64,000 bases of DNA from Agarophyton chilense (Eukaryota; Rhodophyta; Florideophyceae; Gracilariales; Gracilariaceae), in assembly GCA_030374765.1 (NCBI GenBank), contig JARGXX010000068.1, positions 3,162,001 to 3,226,000 of the forward strand, in the 5' to 3' direction. Below, piece by piece: positions 32,452 through 43,945 of this stretch. Under the pieces are notes generated by a model. The model did no database searches, was not told the DNA's origin, and saw only the letters and a program-made list of their open reading frames with translations. Positions within the stretch are counted from its first letter, which is position 1. Each line of letters starts with the position of its first letter. Position numbers and translations under genes: made by a program.

Positions 32452-33669
32452 TTAGAACTTTAATGGCCTAATTTCAAAGAAATGATCCAGGACCTTGCCC
32501 GTGACCAACTCTCGCTTCGTTTGATGCTCGGCAACGAGTGGCTGTAGCACGCTAATGAGCTCCTTCTTTATCTCTCCGGAGAGCATTTCGCCGCTAGAGT
32601 ATTGCTGCTTGATTTCAGCGAGGCGCTCATCATCATCGAGAAAGAAAGTAAGGTATCGATATGATACGTCGACATCCACGTTGGCTCCCAATCTGCGATG
32701 CTCTTCTATTGTTTGTCGACCTCCGGAGAACGCGTACTTGTTCACTTTTGTCTTAATCTTTTTCGGGGTGTCATCGAGAAATATGGCGCTCTCAGCTACT
32801 GATGAAGACATTTTCGTGTTATCGCCTTGTAAGGCCGGGAAGAATTTAGAATGAATGAGTGCTGGCTTAACGAATGACAACCGAGGTGCCACGTCTCTGG
32901 TCATTCGAAAATATGGATCCTGGTCGATGGCGCACGGAATTAAACATGGCATCGTGGGCTGCGCGTTGAGCACAACTGGAAAGCTTGATGAAAACGAAGG
33001 TGCAGCTTGTACGGCGGGAAACGCATGTTTGCCTATATTGTCAGAATCTGTGAAGCCGAAGATTCCTTTTGCCTGATTGTACGTGGTCGCACGCTGAATC
33101 TTGAGCACGTTGCTGTAGAGGTGACCTATGTATTCGGTGTCAGCGAAGATAAATGTTTTGTCTGGATCGAACCCGACGGCGATGATATCTTTTGCATTTT
33201 CTCTAGCCAGCGATTGGAAGTGTTCCAGCGGTTTGGGAGCTTCGCTTCCTTTCGGCTGTTTGGCGAATAAAAATTTCTCGTCATCTGTTAGTTGAATGAC
33301 ACAGGGAACGTTGAACACTTTTTGCAAATAACAAGTAAATATGAATGGAATCAAGTGACCGAGATGTAACGCGGTTGAAGAAGGTCCTCTTCCTGTGTAT
33401 AAAAAGAACTTTTCGCCCGCTTCATATCGATTGAGCAGTTGATCTAGATCGCGGTGAGAAAAGAATATTCCACGCCTTAGAAAAAGGTGTGGCTTTTCTC
33501 CTGTGAGGGATTCGAAGCGATTCAGAAGCGTTTGGGATATTTGAGTTGAACCAAATTGTTCAATGAGTTTGTTGTAGTCGATCACTCCAGATACATCCCA
33601 CGGAGTTACTACGGGTTGTTGTTGATTATCCTGTTCCGAAGTTGATTCCGGATTGCAATCGAGTCCCAT
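32452..33669 (-). CDS. WARS1: tryptophanyl-tRNA synthetase, cytosolic type
   Basis: A 405-residue class I synthetase of the eukaryotic/archaeal type. The frame is open slightly upstream but the first ATG is at 33669. Early residues read V-T-P-W-D-V-S-G, typical of cytosolic TrpRS. The class I HIGH signature is H102-L-G-H (in [12 protein letters not shown]) and the KMSKS loop appears as K286-M-S-S-S, the TrpRS variant. [10 protein letters not shown] and A-I-D-Q-D-P-Y-F form the tryptophan/adenylate pocket. No WHEP domain or transit peptide is present. It charges cytosolic tRNA-Trp and is convergent with PA200, 220 bp away. Confidence 0.95.
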   Translation of the reverse strand: MGLDCNPESTSEQDNQQQPVVTPWDVSGVIDYNKLIEQFGSTQISQTLLNRFESLTGEKPHLFLRRGIFFSHRDLDQLLNRYEAGEKFFLYTGRGPSSTALHLGHLIPFIFTCYLQKVFNVPCVIQLTDDEKFLFAKQPKGSEAPKPLEHFQSLARENAKDIIAVGFDPDKTFIFADTEYIGHLYSNVLKIQRATTYNQAKGIFGFTDSDNIGKHAFPAVQAAPSFSSSFPVVLNAQPTMPCLIPCAIDQDPYFRMTRDVAPRLSFVKPALIHSKFFPALQGDNTKMSSSVAESAIFLDDTPKKIKTKVNKYAFSGGRQTIEEHRRLGANVDVDVSYRYLTFFLDDDERLAEIKQQYSSGEMLSGEIKKELISVLQPLVAEHQTKRELVTGKVLDHFFEIRPLKF

Positions 33670-34118
33670 TTCGTCTTTCGTCTTTGTGCTCCTATTCCTG
33701 CTAGTAACATAAAACGTGAACGAAGGCCGCAATCAGTTCCGCGCAGTCATGGCTACCGAAAAGTGCGCAACGTTGAAGACGATTATAATGGTGTGACGAG
33801 GGAAGCCATGCTGGTACAGCGAAGATTCGTGTCATACGTGGTAATAGCTGGTGTTAGCTTGCTGAAAACGATTTACAGTACACCAACATTGTGATGCGCC
33901 GTGGCGTTTCGACTGTTGAAACGGCGCATGGCCTGAACGGCGTCGGTCAGCGAATGGGTGGTGACGACGGTTGAGGGCATGGGCCTCTGAAAACAGACGT
34001 GCAAGTGTTTGATGCGTGCGCCGCTCATTAGGCCTCGCGTGGTCCCCTGCTCCATCGTCGTGGCTGTACTTTGTATGCATAATGCGCAGTTTGCGACTCC
34101 TCTCCTTATCTCCCGCAG

Positions 34119-34126
34119 TATAAAAA
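34119..34126 (+). promoter_or_regulatory. TATA box of HLIP gene 1
   Basis: TATAAAAA lies 124 nt before the ATG at 34243 and is followed by a pyrimidine-rich leader. The other HLIP copies in the window have a TATA-like element at a similar distance. Confidence 0.75.
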
Positions 34127-34242
34127 GGGCGGTGAGCACTTCCATCCTCCCGTCTTTTCGCAACCCCACACTGCACCATCTCCCCACACCACACCGCACC
34201 ACACATCTTTACTCTACCCACTTCAATAACCACTCCCTCGCA

Positions 34243-34554
34243 ATGGCCTTCATCACCGCTACCCCCATCCTCGCCCGACCCACCGTCTCCCAGACCACAA
34301 CTTCGTTCACCGCCCGCCGCACAGTCGTCGCCGCCCCACTGCGACGCGCTACCGTCAGCATGGCTGGCGAAAAGCCGAAAATTGAGAAGGTGCCGCAAGG
34401 TTTCACTGCCTTCTCCGAAACCCTTAACGGCAGAGCGGCAATGATGGGTTTCACCCTGGCCATTGTTACTGAACTCATCACTGGAAAAGGTATCCTTGGC
34501 CAGGTTGGATCAATTTTTGAAATCGTCAACCTTGCCTCCGCTCTTGGCAATTAA
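34243..34554 (+). CDS. one-helix HLIP/SCP-like chlorophyll-binding protein 1
   Basis: A 103-residue protein. Residues 1-45 are Ala/Thr/Arg-rich and act as a likely plastid transit peptide. The mature part has the single-helix Lhc-superfamily signature: G-F-T-A-F-S-E-T-L-N-G-R-A-A-M-M-G-F followed by an A-I-V-T-E-L-I-T-G-K-G helix end. In cyanobacterial HLIPs the Glu and Asn of E-x2-N-x-R ligate chlorophyll, and the Arg pairs with Glu of a partner helix. The proteins dissipate energy or carry pigment during photosystem assembly under high light. A TATA box (34119) and AATAAA (34609) frame it. It is 1.2 kb from a second copy on the same strand. Confidence 0.93.
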   Translation: MAFITATPILARPTVSQTTTSFTARRTVVAAPLRRATVSMAGEKPKIEKVPQGFTAFSETLNGRAAMMGFTLAIVTELITGKGILGQVGSIFEIVNLASALGN

Positions 34555-34608
34555 TTGGGACGATCATCTTTTGACATAGTATACTTTCACTTGCTCGCGA
34601 ACACTGAA

Positions 34609-34614
34609 AATAAA
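34609..34614 (+). terminator. AATAAA polyadenylation signal
   Basis: AATAAA lies 55 nt after the stop of HLIP gene 1. Confidence 0.6.
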
Positions 34615-35619
34615 TCTTTTTGACACATATTATACATTCTGCCTATGCAAACAATTGACTCACACCTACGCTTGCTGCAAAGATTATCTAGTCTAGACAA
34701 TAACATTCTCCTATTTCACAAGATAGCATCTTGCGATCGCTGCTTAACATTGCATATTTTGAAAGCCGGCCACATGTAACACATGCGAAACTGTTCAATT
34801 GTGGGCCGCGAACCCGTAACAAGCTCACATCTTCAAAGTGCATACCATAATACTGTGCCTACAGTAACTAGTTTTTCTTAGATCACTCGAAAGTGATTGA
34901 CAAACTATCTTTTCGAAAAGACATCATGGTCCATGATACTCGGAGACAGCCACTCATTGCCTCCTTCGAGCCGGATAGACACAAATTACTGTTGAAAATT
35001 AAGGATCCGTGGTACCCAACCGTCGTACTGTATGCTCGTTTTTCTCACATACCCTCGAGAAAGATACAAAATTTGACAGAGACGATCGCTCGGACTTCTC
35101 GCAGAAAGCAATCATCCTTCCAGCATGTCTGGCTGAGATTCGCAAACGAGAAAATCTCTGCGGTCAGAAAAAATCCAAACGGACTCCTTGTGTCCGTTCT
35201 GAGCCGCAGAAAATCTTAAAACGACATGACACGAATGGGAAAACAATCTGGACATGGCGCGTGCCACTTTGTGCCCCCATCATCAGTTTGTATGGTTGTT
35301 CCGAAGCATCTGCGCGTTGGTGTGGTATGTATCCAAACTTCATCAATTAGTTCGTTCACTGGCTGTATTCGGACACTGCCAGGGCGAATTAATGCTTAAG
35401 CCATCATGTAGACGAGTGTGTGTGGACGTGCTTGCTTGGAGAGCCATGTTCCGCCACGCCAAGATGAGCAGTCTGTGATCTTCGTGCTTCACGGAGCTTT
35501 TCCTTCCCCAGATCACCACCAGATTACATTTGGCAGTTTTGGAAAGAACCACGTTGAGAAACTTCGAAGTTTGAGGTTCGAACAGAATGTTCACTCCGTC
35601 TTCTGCCTGAACACAACAG
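34615..35619. other. intergenic between HLIP genes 1 and 2
   Basis: No credible gene. The part close to 35620 is the upstream region of HLIP gene 2. Confidence 0.6.
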
Positions 35620-35627
35620 TATATAAA
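35620..35627 (+). promoter_or_regulatory. TATA box of HLIP gene 2
   Basis: TATATAAA lies 116 nt before the ATG at 35736, almost the same spacing as in HLIP gene 1. Confidence 0.75.
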
Positions 35628-35735
35628 CCGCGACGTCTTTCATCCTAGGCTCCTCTTGTTATCTCATTCTCCACACTCTTTCGACCTGCTCCACTCTTGC
35701 ACAACAGTTCGACTTCCACAAAACTCTCCAATACA

Positions 35736-36044
35736 ATGGTTTCCACCGCCTTCGTCTCCGCCACACCCGTCCTCGCCCGCGCCACCTCATCTCTGGCCAA
35801 GACCTCGTTTACCTCTCGCCGCACCATTGCTACTCCGGTTCGCCGATCTGCGACCATCATGATGGCCGATAAGGAGAAGATCCCACAGGGATTCACCGGC
35901 TTCTCCGAAGCTCTCAACGGCCGCGCCGCCATGGTTGGCTTTGTCCTTGCTGTCGTAACCGAAGCGATCACTGGAAAAGGAATCATCGGACAGCTCCAGG
36001 CTCTTGGCGACATCTCCTCTGTTACCAAAGCCCTTGGACTTTGA
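35736..36044 (+). CDS. one-helix HLIP/SCP-like chlorophyll-binding protein 2
   Basis: A 102-residue paralogue of HLIP 1 in tandem on the same strand. The transit peptide is nearly collinear with that of copy 1 (both have A-T-P-V/I-L-A-R and S/T-F-T-S/A-R-R-T). The core reads I-P-Q-G-F-T-G-F-S-E-A-L-N-G-R-A-A-M, then E-A-I-T-G-K-G-I-I-G-Q-L. All pigment-ligand positions (Glu, Asn, Arg) are kept. One transmembrane helix is expected in the thylakoid. The ATG at 35736 is the only one that gives a full transit peptide. A recent duplication is likely given the shared ends and promoter layout. Confidence 0.93.
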   Translation: MVSTAFVSATPVLARATSSLAKTSFTSRRTIATPVRRSATIMMADKEKIPQGFTGFSEALNGRAAMVGFVLAVVTEAITGKGIIGQLQALGDISSVTKALGL

Positions 36045-36088
36045 AAGATGCGCTTACGCCTAGACGCATAGCAGACTTAGTGACATAG

Positions 36089-36094
36089 AATAAA
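36089..36094 (+). terminator. AATAAA polyadenylation signal
   Basis: AATAAA lies 45 nt after the stop of HLIP gene 2; the nearby GACATAG word is also seen before the AATAAA of copy 1. Confidence 0.6.
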
Positions 36095-36644
36095 TTTGTT
36101 CTTTTATTGTTAACATTGTGCACATCTTTCATCTTTTATCTTGTCCGAAACGAATCATAATTGACTTGATACACCAACCAAATCAGCACGCAATGAACAG
36201 ATCCTACACCAAAGTCCCACGCAAAGACAAATTAGAGAAAAATCAATTCACGCGCTCAGCGCTCGGCAATTGAAACTGGTTGGGCAATTATCTTTTGACA
36301 ACGCCCATTTCGTGATGGTGCAAACAATACATACGACTGTAAAATTGACTTCTCTCTGCGAACTAGTTACTCCGATATCTGCTGCGCTGAAGTCCATTCT
36401 CGTCCATCAATGGTTAATTATCGGTGATGAGTGAAAAAGACCGACTTAGAAAGTGAAGCTGTCGCTCTTCATACTGCTTGTGATGCTGTTCTTGCAACTG
36501 CACAGTGAGCTTATGCTTATCAGTAGCTCAACTGCACGTCGGTATGCTATGCACTTGCCTCGTTATATGCACTCAAGTTTACTGGTTCGAAATTGTTCCC
36601 TGCCGAAGATACCATATGACTTTCATCGTGATACTGCAGTTTCT
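36095..36644. other. convergent intergenic spacer, no gene seen
   Basis: Between HLIP gene 2 (+) and PreP (-). Nothing recognisable. Confidence 0.6.
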
Positions 36645-39600
36645 CTAGACTAGAGACTCTAACGATAGATTGACCCCATTTTCAATAGCTTTCCTGAGGG
36701 CATCTTCGCCACCTACAACAACGACACTACCTTTTTCTTTAACAGCTTCTAATGCTTCCCCAAGTTCTCTAAAATCCTTCATAGTGACATCGAGAACCTC
36801 ATCCCTCCGTTGCTGACGCATTTCGTCAGTGTTGCCAGTGATTTGTCTCAGTGTAGAGGCAAATCCCTTTGCATCTGGGAGTTGATACGAATCCATAGCT
36901 CCAATCATACCAATCACACTGCGCGTGAGTTCTTCATCAGAGAGCTTCAACTGAGACAAGAAATGTGGTGCACCATCATAGCTATCTAACGTCACTCTGA
37001 CGTTAGGATCCCGGTACGATAGATACATAAACATGCCGGTCTTTATATCCATTCGACAAAAGCCACCGTACGCTCCACCCTGGACACGGACAGTATCCCA
37101 AAGGTAGGACGTTCCGAGGTGTCGAGCGGCGACTGAATGTCCGCCAGTTAGCTTGAAACCAAGGTCGAGCAAATTGGCAGCTTTGCCAACATAATTAACA
37201 GCAGATGGAACAATCAATCCTTCATTTTCACGAGGTAGCAAAGAGTATGATGACATCCAGCTGGTACCAATGTCAACGGGCTTCTCGGGCAATCGATCGA
37301 AGAAAGAAGGCAGAAGGGATCTAACACCACTGAAGTCACTGGCAGAAGTGGTAACATTCAGCACCATGTTTTCACGTGTCATCATTAGTTTCTGCAGCTG
37401 ACGGAGTTCTGCGGATACGGAGTCCCAATCTTCGTCAACTCTAGTAATCAGTTTTCTAATTGCTTTCAGAAAATCGATTCCACTTAGTTGCTCATCAAGC
37501 CAAAACGCTGGACGGAACATGGCACCCAACCTGCCGCTAGCCACGCTGTGTCCGTTGCTTGATAGCGATGCCTCTATACCTGCACGCTCCTCTACAATCA
37601 ACTGACGGAATCTTTCCTTGTTGTTAACGTCTGCATCTACGAGAACGTCACCAATGATGTCCAGAAGATGCGAGACCTGTGAAACGACCGCCTTGCCTCG
37701 TAACAGCAATTTCAACATTGGTTTGCCATTTCCGTCTGCCGCAAACTCCTGGTCCGTGAACTCGCTTGATGAAAGACCTCCAGTTTCAGCTCCCAATCGT
37801 TGTTGCAAGCTAACAAAATCGTCTTTCGAAGTGCCCAACTCAGTTAAAGCACCAACGAAGATTGAGGCCAGCGGAAGATACTCCTTAGGAACGTGGGACA
37901 TGTCCAGAGCCATGTCTACGTACACGACACCATTCGTGCTGAGAGGATGATGATAGACGGTGACACCTTTCTCGAAAAACTTATCGAATGGGACCGTCTT
38001 TATCTTTTTATCCAAATCAGACCTTCCCAAGGAAGGAATCTTTGCGAGGTCCTCTGGGCGATCGTGAGCGGCTTGTTTTTCCTTTAGGCGCTTTGTCTCC
38101 GAAATAACATTGAGATAATCATCCTTGGAGAATCCGGATACGGCTTTCTCAATGCGAGCTTTTTCGGCGATATCTTCTTTCTTCGCGAATTCGGGGTCAG
38201 GTTTCAAAACCACTAATGCGCGGTGTGGGTTTTTCAAAAGATATTTGGCAACCGTCTGCTGGAACACAGGTTCCTTTCTCTCCAGACGATCTCTCAAATT
38301 CTTCACTGCAGCTTCAAACTTTAAAGTTGTCAGTGGATCTGCGTCATGAAGCCATGTAGTTAACGACCGCAACATCAACGAAAGTCCCTTGGGAAATGAC
38401 CCAGTATTGTTCTCCCGCAATCGGAATTCAATAGTATTAAGACTTGCATCAATCATTCTCTCAGGGAAACCGTTCTGCTGGACGTCGTTCAAAACATCAA
38501 ACACGATTTTCTCCATGTTCGGTACCGCCTCTTCGGTCATACCTTTCAAACCCACGGAGAACGTCATTTGGCGCAGGTCAGTCTCTAGTCCTCCACCAAC
38601 CACGTCTTCTCCGAGTTGAGAATCAATTAAGGCCTTGCGTAGAGGAGAGGACGATAATGAGAGCAAGATGTGATTCAGAACAGAGAGGCTCAGTAGCTCA
38701 GCGGGGTCTATTTCGTCGACTGGAGGATTAATGAGCCAATTAATAGTGGCCATATGCTTCTTTGAGGTATCTGGTCCAGAACCAGCGTCGTACCCAAATT
38801 CAAAGGACTTCGGTTCAGTCCATTTTTCCTGCAGACCAACTCCAGACGACACCGAGCGCCTATCAAAGTTCTTTAAGAAACTATCTGCCTTTGCGAGTCG
38901 CTTGGACTCCTCATCATCTCCATAGAACCACATGCGGGCGTTGCTGGGGTGATAGTAGTCGTCATAGAAGCCCTTGAATTGTTCCCAGGTAAGGTTTGGA
39001 ATGTCGCGAGGATGGCCACCAGACTCCACTCCATAAATTGTATTCGGGAACAGCATTCGTTGAGAGAGCTCAGCGAGAACTCTGTCGGATGATGAGTACG
39101 CACCCTTCATTTCATTATAGACAACCCCCTTAATGGATACCTGGCCTTTTGGATTGTCCAGTTCGAGGTGGTGACCTTCCTGTGCGAGCGTGTCGGGCGT
39201 AAGATTCGGATGGAAAACGGCATCCATGTAAACGTCTACCAAGTTGTAGAAATCACGTTCATTGCAACTGGCAACCGGGTAGCATGTCTTATCTGGATAT
39301 GTGAAGGCGTTGAGAAAGGTGTTGAGCGAGCCTTTCATGAGTTCGACAAAAGGTTCCTTCACGGGATACTTTTGGCTTCCGCAAAGCACGGAATGCTCCA
39401 ATACATGCGCAACGCCGGTAGAATCCTTTGGTGGCGTACGGAAAACAACGCCGAAAGTTTTGTTTTCATCATCATTCAACACGCTGATAAGGCGAGCGCC
39501 AGTCCTCTCATGTGTCCAGAAACGCACCATGGAACTGATCTCGTTTACAAACTCCTCACGATTGAGGCGGAAGCCGCTTATAACATCACCAATTTTGCAG

Positions 39601-39827
39601 TCGATTGGTGTGGAAAAGTCTGTGACGGTGGCTGCCATTGACATGATTGAACGATTCTGAAAAACTCGAGTGGGTGCTGGTGCTAGCGTGTGTCGCAAGG
39701 GAAGCCGAGCACCGGTCCATGACGACCTAGCATGCAAGAGAGATGTAGAAAGAATTCTGGCCTTGTTAAGGGGGCGCGGTACAGCGGCGATGAAGGCACT
39801 GTACGCGGTTGTGAAGAACTTTGTCAT
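36645..39827 (-). CDS. PREP1: presequence protease PreP (M16C zinc metallopeptidase)
   Basis: A 1060-residue single-chain pitrilysin-family protease. Residues 1-62 are rich in Ala/Arg/Ser and fit an organellar targeting peptide. The inverted zinc motif H141-V-L-E-H is followed by S-V-L-C-G-S-Q-K-Y-P-V-K-E-P-F and L-N-A-F-T-Y-P-D-K-T-C-Y-P, a PreP-specific block. The middle third (from about 590) corresponds to the hinge and the C-terminal half with G-G-A-Y-G-G-F. In plants PreP degrades cleaved transit peptides and other short peptides in plastid stroma and mitochondrial matrix. The frame is continuous and the length is normal. The start at 39827 is an ATG. Confidence 0.95.
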   Translation of the reverse strand: MTKFFTTAYSAFIAAVPRPLNKARILSTSLLHARSSWTGARLPLRHTLAPAPTRVFQNRSIMSMAATVTDFSTPIDCKIGDVISGFRLNREEFVNEISSMVRFWTHERTGARLISVLNDDENKTFGVVFRTPPKDSTGVAHVLEHSVLCGSQKYPVKEPFVELMKGSLNTFLNAFTYPDKTCYPVASCNERDFYNLVDVYMDAVFHPNLTPDTLAQEGHHLELDNPKGQVSIKGVVYNEMKGAYSSSDRVLAELSQRMLFPNTIYGVESGGHPRDIPNLTWEQFKGFYDDYYHPSNARMWFYGDDEESKRLAKADSFLKNFDRRSVSSGVGLQEKWTEPKSFEFGYDAGSGPDTSKKHMATINWLINPPVDEIDPAELLSLSVLNHILLSLSSSPLRKALIDSQLGEDVVGGGLETDLRQMTFSVGLKGMTEEAVPNMEKIVFDVLNDVQQNGFPERMIDASLNTIEFRLRENNTGSFPKGLSLMLRSLTTWLHDADPLTTLKFEAAVKNLRDRLERKEPVFQQTVAKYLLKNPHRALVVLKPDPEFAKKEDIAEKARIEKAVSGFSKDDYLNVISETKRLKEKQAAHDRPEDLAKIPSLGRSDLDKKIKTVPFDKFFEKGVTVYHHPLSTNGVVYVDMALDMSHVPKEYLPLASIFVGALTELGTSKDDFVSLQQRLGAETGGLSSSEFTDQEFAADGNGKPMLKLLLRGKAVVSQVSHLLDIIGDVLVDADVNNKERFRQLIVEERAGIEASLSSNGHSVASGRLGAMFRPAFWLDEQLSGIDFLKAIRKLITRVDEDWDSVSAELRQLQKLMMTRENMVLNVTTSASDFSGVRSLLPSFFDRLPEKPVDIGTSWMSSYSLLPRENEGLIVPSAVNYVGKAANLLDLGFKLTGGHSVAARHLGTSYLWDTVRVQGGAYGGFCRMDIKTGMFMYLSYRDPNVRVTLDSYDGAPHFLSQLKLSDEELTRSVIGMIGAMDSYQLPDAKGFASTLRQITGNTDEMRQQRRDEVLDVTMKDFRELGEALEAVKEKGSVVVVGGEDALRKAIENGVNLSLESLV

Positions 39828-40673
39828 TGTTGACGGATGTGATTGACAGGACTCACAGACAAATAATGCAGCTCAATGATACCCCGTGATAATGTTGGAA
39901 AACCGATATAAGATAGCCAACTAACCCGCTTCCGGTTGAATACTTTTGTTCAGCAGGGACGCAGAGAGCGGGCGACGATGGTGGATAAACAGAGGGAATC
40001 AAGAATGGAGATCCGATATCTGGCTAACGCCTTCTATGTCAAGATTTCGCAAAATGGCAAATTGAGTGTTGCGCCCCAACTTTTGGTAGGCCCCAGCGGC
40101 GCCAATAAATAGCGAATTTCTGGTGTTCACGAGCAAATCGCTTGCAGTCGGATTAGGCTGCACCACCAATTTGTGCTCACCTACTCGGTGTGGACCATCG
40201 TTGAGGTTGCCTAACCGCAAGGAAGGCACTGCATTTGTTTGGTGTTTTGGACTTGGTCGTGTGGAAGCAATTGGTCAGAATGCTGAACGTCAATTTCGTT
40301 ATGGCCTGCGATTGGAACTTTTTTACAGCTGTGTGATATGCAATCCGAGGCCTACATTGCTAACCTCTTTTTCCTCAGTGAAGTCATTTATTTTATATCT
40401 CTAAGAGTGTGTCTCTAGAAGTTTTCAAACTGCCTATCGTGTGAGTGTGACTTGCGTTTCCAATTGTCGAATTGAAGGGGCATATTCACCTCCCCCTCGA
40501 TATTTAGCCATTGTTCGTGTGGGATAGGACAGGTTTGCTAGGAGGGAAAAGTTCACGAAGTTCTTCGTATCTTCGTATGTACACGGCTCGTATGTTGCCA
40601 ACGTTTATGTAATACACAGCAATAGAAGAAAGTATTGCACGTCAATTGCAGAGCATTTGTTAGTAGCTCTAGT
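39828..40673. other. intergenic, no gene seen
   Basis: 5' flank of PreP and 3' flank of the HLIP-like copy at 40674-41000. No feature supported. Confidence 0.6.
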
Positions 40674-41000
40674 CTATAATACAGGGAAGGCTTCAACACC
40701 AAGTGCAGACGCACTGTTAACCACCTCGAAAAATGTTTGCAGCTGTCCAATGATTCTCTCTTGAGGCATAGCCTCTGTCAAAACAGCGACAGCCAACCCC
40801 GCCATAGCAACTCTAACACTGACATGATCGGAGAAAGATTTGAGCACTCGGATCGCGCCGCTTTCATGCTTTTTTGATGCCATCATTTGCAGGGGTCGAC
40901 CAAATCGGGAGCAACGCGCATGGCTTCTTTGAGACGAGGAACACTGTTTACGGATATTGTTTTCCCTTCGAAAGCTTGCAGGAGATGTGATGAAGGCCAT
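40674..41000 (-). CDS. divergent HLIP-like protein 3, pigment-ligand residues changed
   Basis: A 108-residue frame with an ATG at 41000. The start M-A-F-I-T is identical to HLIP 1, and the end (I-I-G-Q-L-Q-T-F-F-E-V-V-N-S-A-S-A-L-G) is like HLIP 1 and 2, so descent from the same gene is clear. In the core, however, F-S-E-x-L-N-G-R has become F-S-D-H-V-S-V-R: Glu to Asp, Asn to Ser, Gly to Val. T-G-K-G is P-Q-E-R. The transit-like region is also scrambled. It could be a decaying copy that happens to stay open, or a neofunctionalised one-helix protein without chlorophyll. A TATA-like element lies at a conserved distance. Confidence 0.7.
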   Translation of the reverse strand: MAFITSPASFRRENNIRKQCSSSQRSHARCSRFGRPLQMMASKKHESGAIRVLKSFSDHVSVRVAMAGLAVAVLTEAMPQERIIGQLQTFFEVVNSASALGVEAFPVL

Positions 41001-41108
41001 GATTTGAAGTTGTTGATTGGTGCCGAATAGATGTAAATTTCCGCAATAAAATGACTTTGGCGCACGACAGCTGACATTGACATGTTTGGAAAAATTAAAC
41101 GTCTGGCG

Positions 41109-41117
41109 TTTATTTAT
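41109..41117 (-). promoter_or_regulatory. TATA-like element of HLIP-like gene 3
   Basis: The minus strand reads ATAAATAAA about 110-117 nt before the ATG at 41000, close to the TATA spacing of the other HLIP copies. Confidence 0.45.
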
Positions 41118-43945
41118 GTCTTCCGAGGGGGTTAATCAAGGTTTCAACGGTTTTGCAGCACTGTGGTGCAGGCCCAAGACGTGGTTCCACGCCCACAGAT
41201 TGAATCGCGAGCGGGTGTCCTGGAGGCGGCAGTAATTCCTCCTGTCCGCAAGGTAACGCAACTCTTGGTCACACACAAACGCCGAATCCACCACACAAAG
41301 TGGGCGTGCGATTGTCGAATGTTGGAATCAAAGTCAGTCCAACTTTATTTCTCCATGCGTGTAGTGTAGTGTAGTTGCGAGATGTAAGCCAGCATTTGTG
41401 ATGTGGGACAACGATGATTCGCCTTTTGTGTCTCCACATGAACGAACAACAATTGTTGTACAAGTCATATGAGTTCGACGCGCCAAGCGACCCGCCCTTT
41501 TTTTGGCTTCATGGTACAGCACTACTATGCCACGCTATTGTCTACTCGCCGTCGTTTTCCATCAAGCCGCATAGGTGCAAAAGGGAAACCGCCACCGCCA
41601 TAAAACGCTCATACACATCTGTCCAAGTCATTTTCATTCGCTTGCGGGTCAATGTGACGCTGTCAATCGTAGAGGAGTACGCTTCAAGTCACGATTGTGC
41701 CCCTACCTTGTGGAATGGAACACCATGCATAAGTTTGTGCGACCGTGGATCAATCACACACTGCTGAGGTGGAGCCCTAGCTCTACCACTTGTTATTCAG
41801 CAAGTCCAATCGAGAACATCTTATTGCGCTATGCCAGGAATGCCGTGCGTATCCTCCATGTGTATGTTTCCGCTTTGTTCTATTAAAAGCATGACCACAT
41901 CATGAAGATCATCAGGGATGACCATGAACACCGTACAAACTTGTACAACCAAAGTGCTACAAGTCTTCTGAATCGAAAAACAAGTACTACTTTTGTTTTT
42001 CCCCTCCTCACTATGCATCTCAAAGCTTTGGTTCTTATAATCAACAGCCGACCGGATTCAATGCAGGGACTAGAGTGTGACGACCTAGAGTAGACCATTC
42101 CCTCACCAGCACCACGGCTACCGAGGATGAACTCTGAAGAACAGAAAACACATCGGTTTAGTCTAGGAAGCACGTCACGTCACTTGACCGCATTCTCCTG
42201 AGGTCGAATACTGGAAATAGAGCATAAAATATTGCGCTCGCAATGCTTAACAGTGCTTGGCACCACCGTAAATCCTCATTGTATTTTGGAACGCGAGGAA
42301 AGGAGGCAATTGCGCTACCTCTGTAGTCAGTACCATATGGCACATACATTTACGTGTATCATTTCTAAAAATATCAATCCTTGGGCAGGTTTTTATCTCC
42401 AGAAGTGGAACAGCCATAATACCTGTACTAAGAACCTTGGAGCGGTTAGAATAGCAATAGATAGCAATTGCTACCTTGTCTTTGGACACAAAACTCCCAT
42501 ACAGTATCGATCACAGAACTCAATGCGTCTTGGTGGGTCGTACATATTCCCAGTTTGTAGGATGGACTAAAGTCCAACTCGTTGCGAGACTTTTTTCTCA
42601 CAACTGTTCGTTGTTCACAATCGTTTCAATTGGGTTTCATCATGCGACGAGCATGGCGGCTTATTCTTCGTGCGCCCCACGTTCGCCATCATCACGTTGT
42701 CTTGGAATAAAGTGCGTTTCGATTCATCAAACGTTTTGTCTCAGCAAGGCGCCTCAAGCCACAGAACCGTGATGCTACTTCGCACGTAGTCCACTTTTCA
42801 CATGCGTTCCGTTTTTTCAGCTTTTGTCGTCTTTTGGCTGTAGACAAGCAGCTTGGTAATTCCAGATGAGTTTCGGAATTTTGCTATCATCCGCCCGTCT
42901 CTCACTTTTATTTTTAAATGAGTTTGAAAGGAAGGTTTTTACGTTTCTCCGGACATCTTGCGCCTGTGTACGATTTATCAAGCATCATCGCGGAACAAAA
43001 TAGGTGCGTGTTTGGATTTGTCTTAGAGAACTAGACTTCGTGTCGAAGATTGACAGCTCACTTGAGATGCTTGCAGGACTCCTGTAAATCCCTTTCGCTG
43101 TCATCATACGCACAAGAAGAAAAAAATCTGGACTGTTCATGATCAAGAAAAGAACGCAATGTTTGCTGGGAAGCGTGTATTATTCGCCATAGAGCGTTCA
43201 GATCAGTACAACTAAAAAGATCGCTTCTCTCGCAAAAATACCAATAAACAACGTTCTTGTATTCAAACACTCGCCAGAACCATTGCAGTAGTTCTCCAAA
43301 CCCTCTCAACCGGATAATAATTGACGAAATTGTTCGTTGGCTTAGGTAGCTGCAATGAATCCCTGAGCTCTTGTCACGATCGGAACCCGTGCACAACTTT
43401 CCCATCTAGGGGTCTCTAACTAGCTGGTATCTTATCAGTCAATCTTTACGGGCAGCTTTTGACACCTACAGACTCCACTTCAAAAGTCTTTTGCACTGAT
43501 GGGCTGGCTCGAAAACTATCAAGGACAGTTCATTGGATGATTGACTTCCTCTAAGACTCTTAAGAGCCTAGCTAGTTTCATGAACGCGTACAGTAGCGCT
43601 GATTGATTTATTCGAATAGTCCCAAAAAGCTCAGTCCACTTTCAAAAGTGTTGCTTTTGCAGATTGCAAGGGGGCATCGGCTTCCTCGTTTTTATTCCAG
43701 CGTGGTCATTGTCAAGCGAAGCATTCCACGGAAAGGACTTGGAAAAGGAAATGTCTCAAGTATTTCTGTGTCATAAGAAAAAAGTAGTGCTCATTCTACA
43801 AATAAGCTGCTTTGTTTCCAAACAGAATTCTTTTTGCAAAGGCCATTAGCCAGTCGAGGCTTTCGCGTGCGCTTTCACGCCAGAGATCATTCTGGAAAGG
43901 TTTTTTTTTTTGAAGCAGCAGTCATCGTCCTCATTGTGGCGTCCA
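41118..43945. other. 2.8-kb intergenic region, no gene seen
   Basis: Several short frames on both strands, none with recognisable content or an obvious start context. No tandem repeats of note. Confidence 0.55.
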
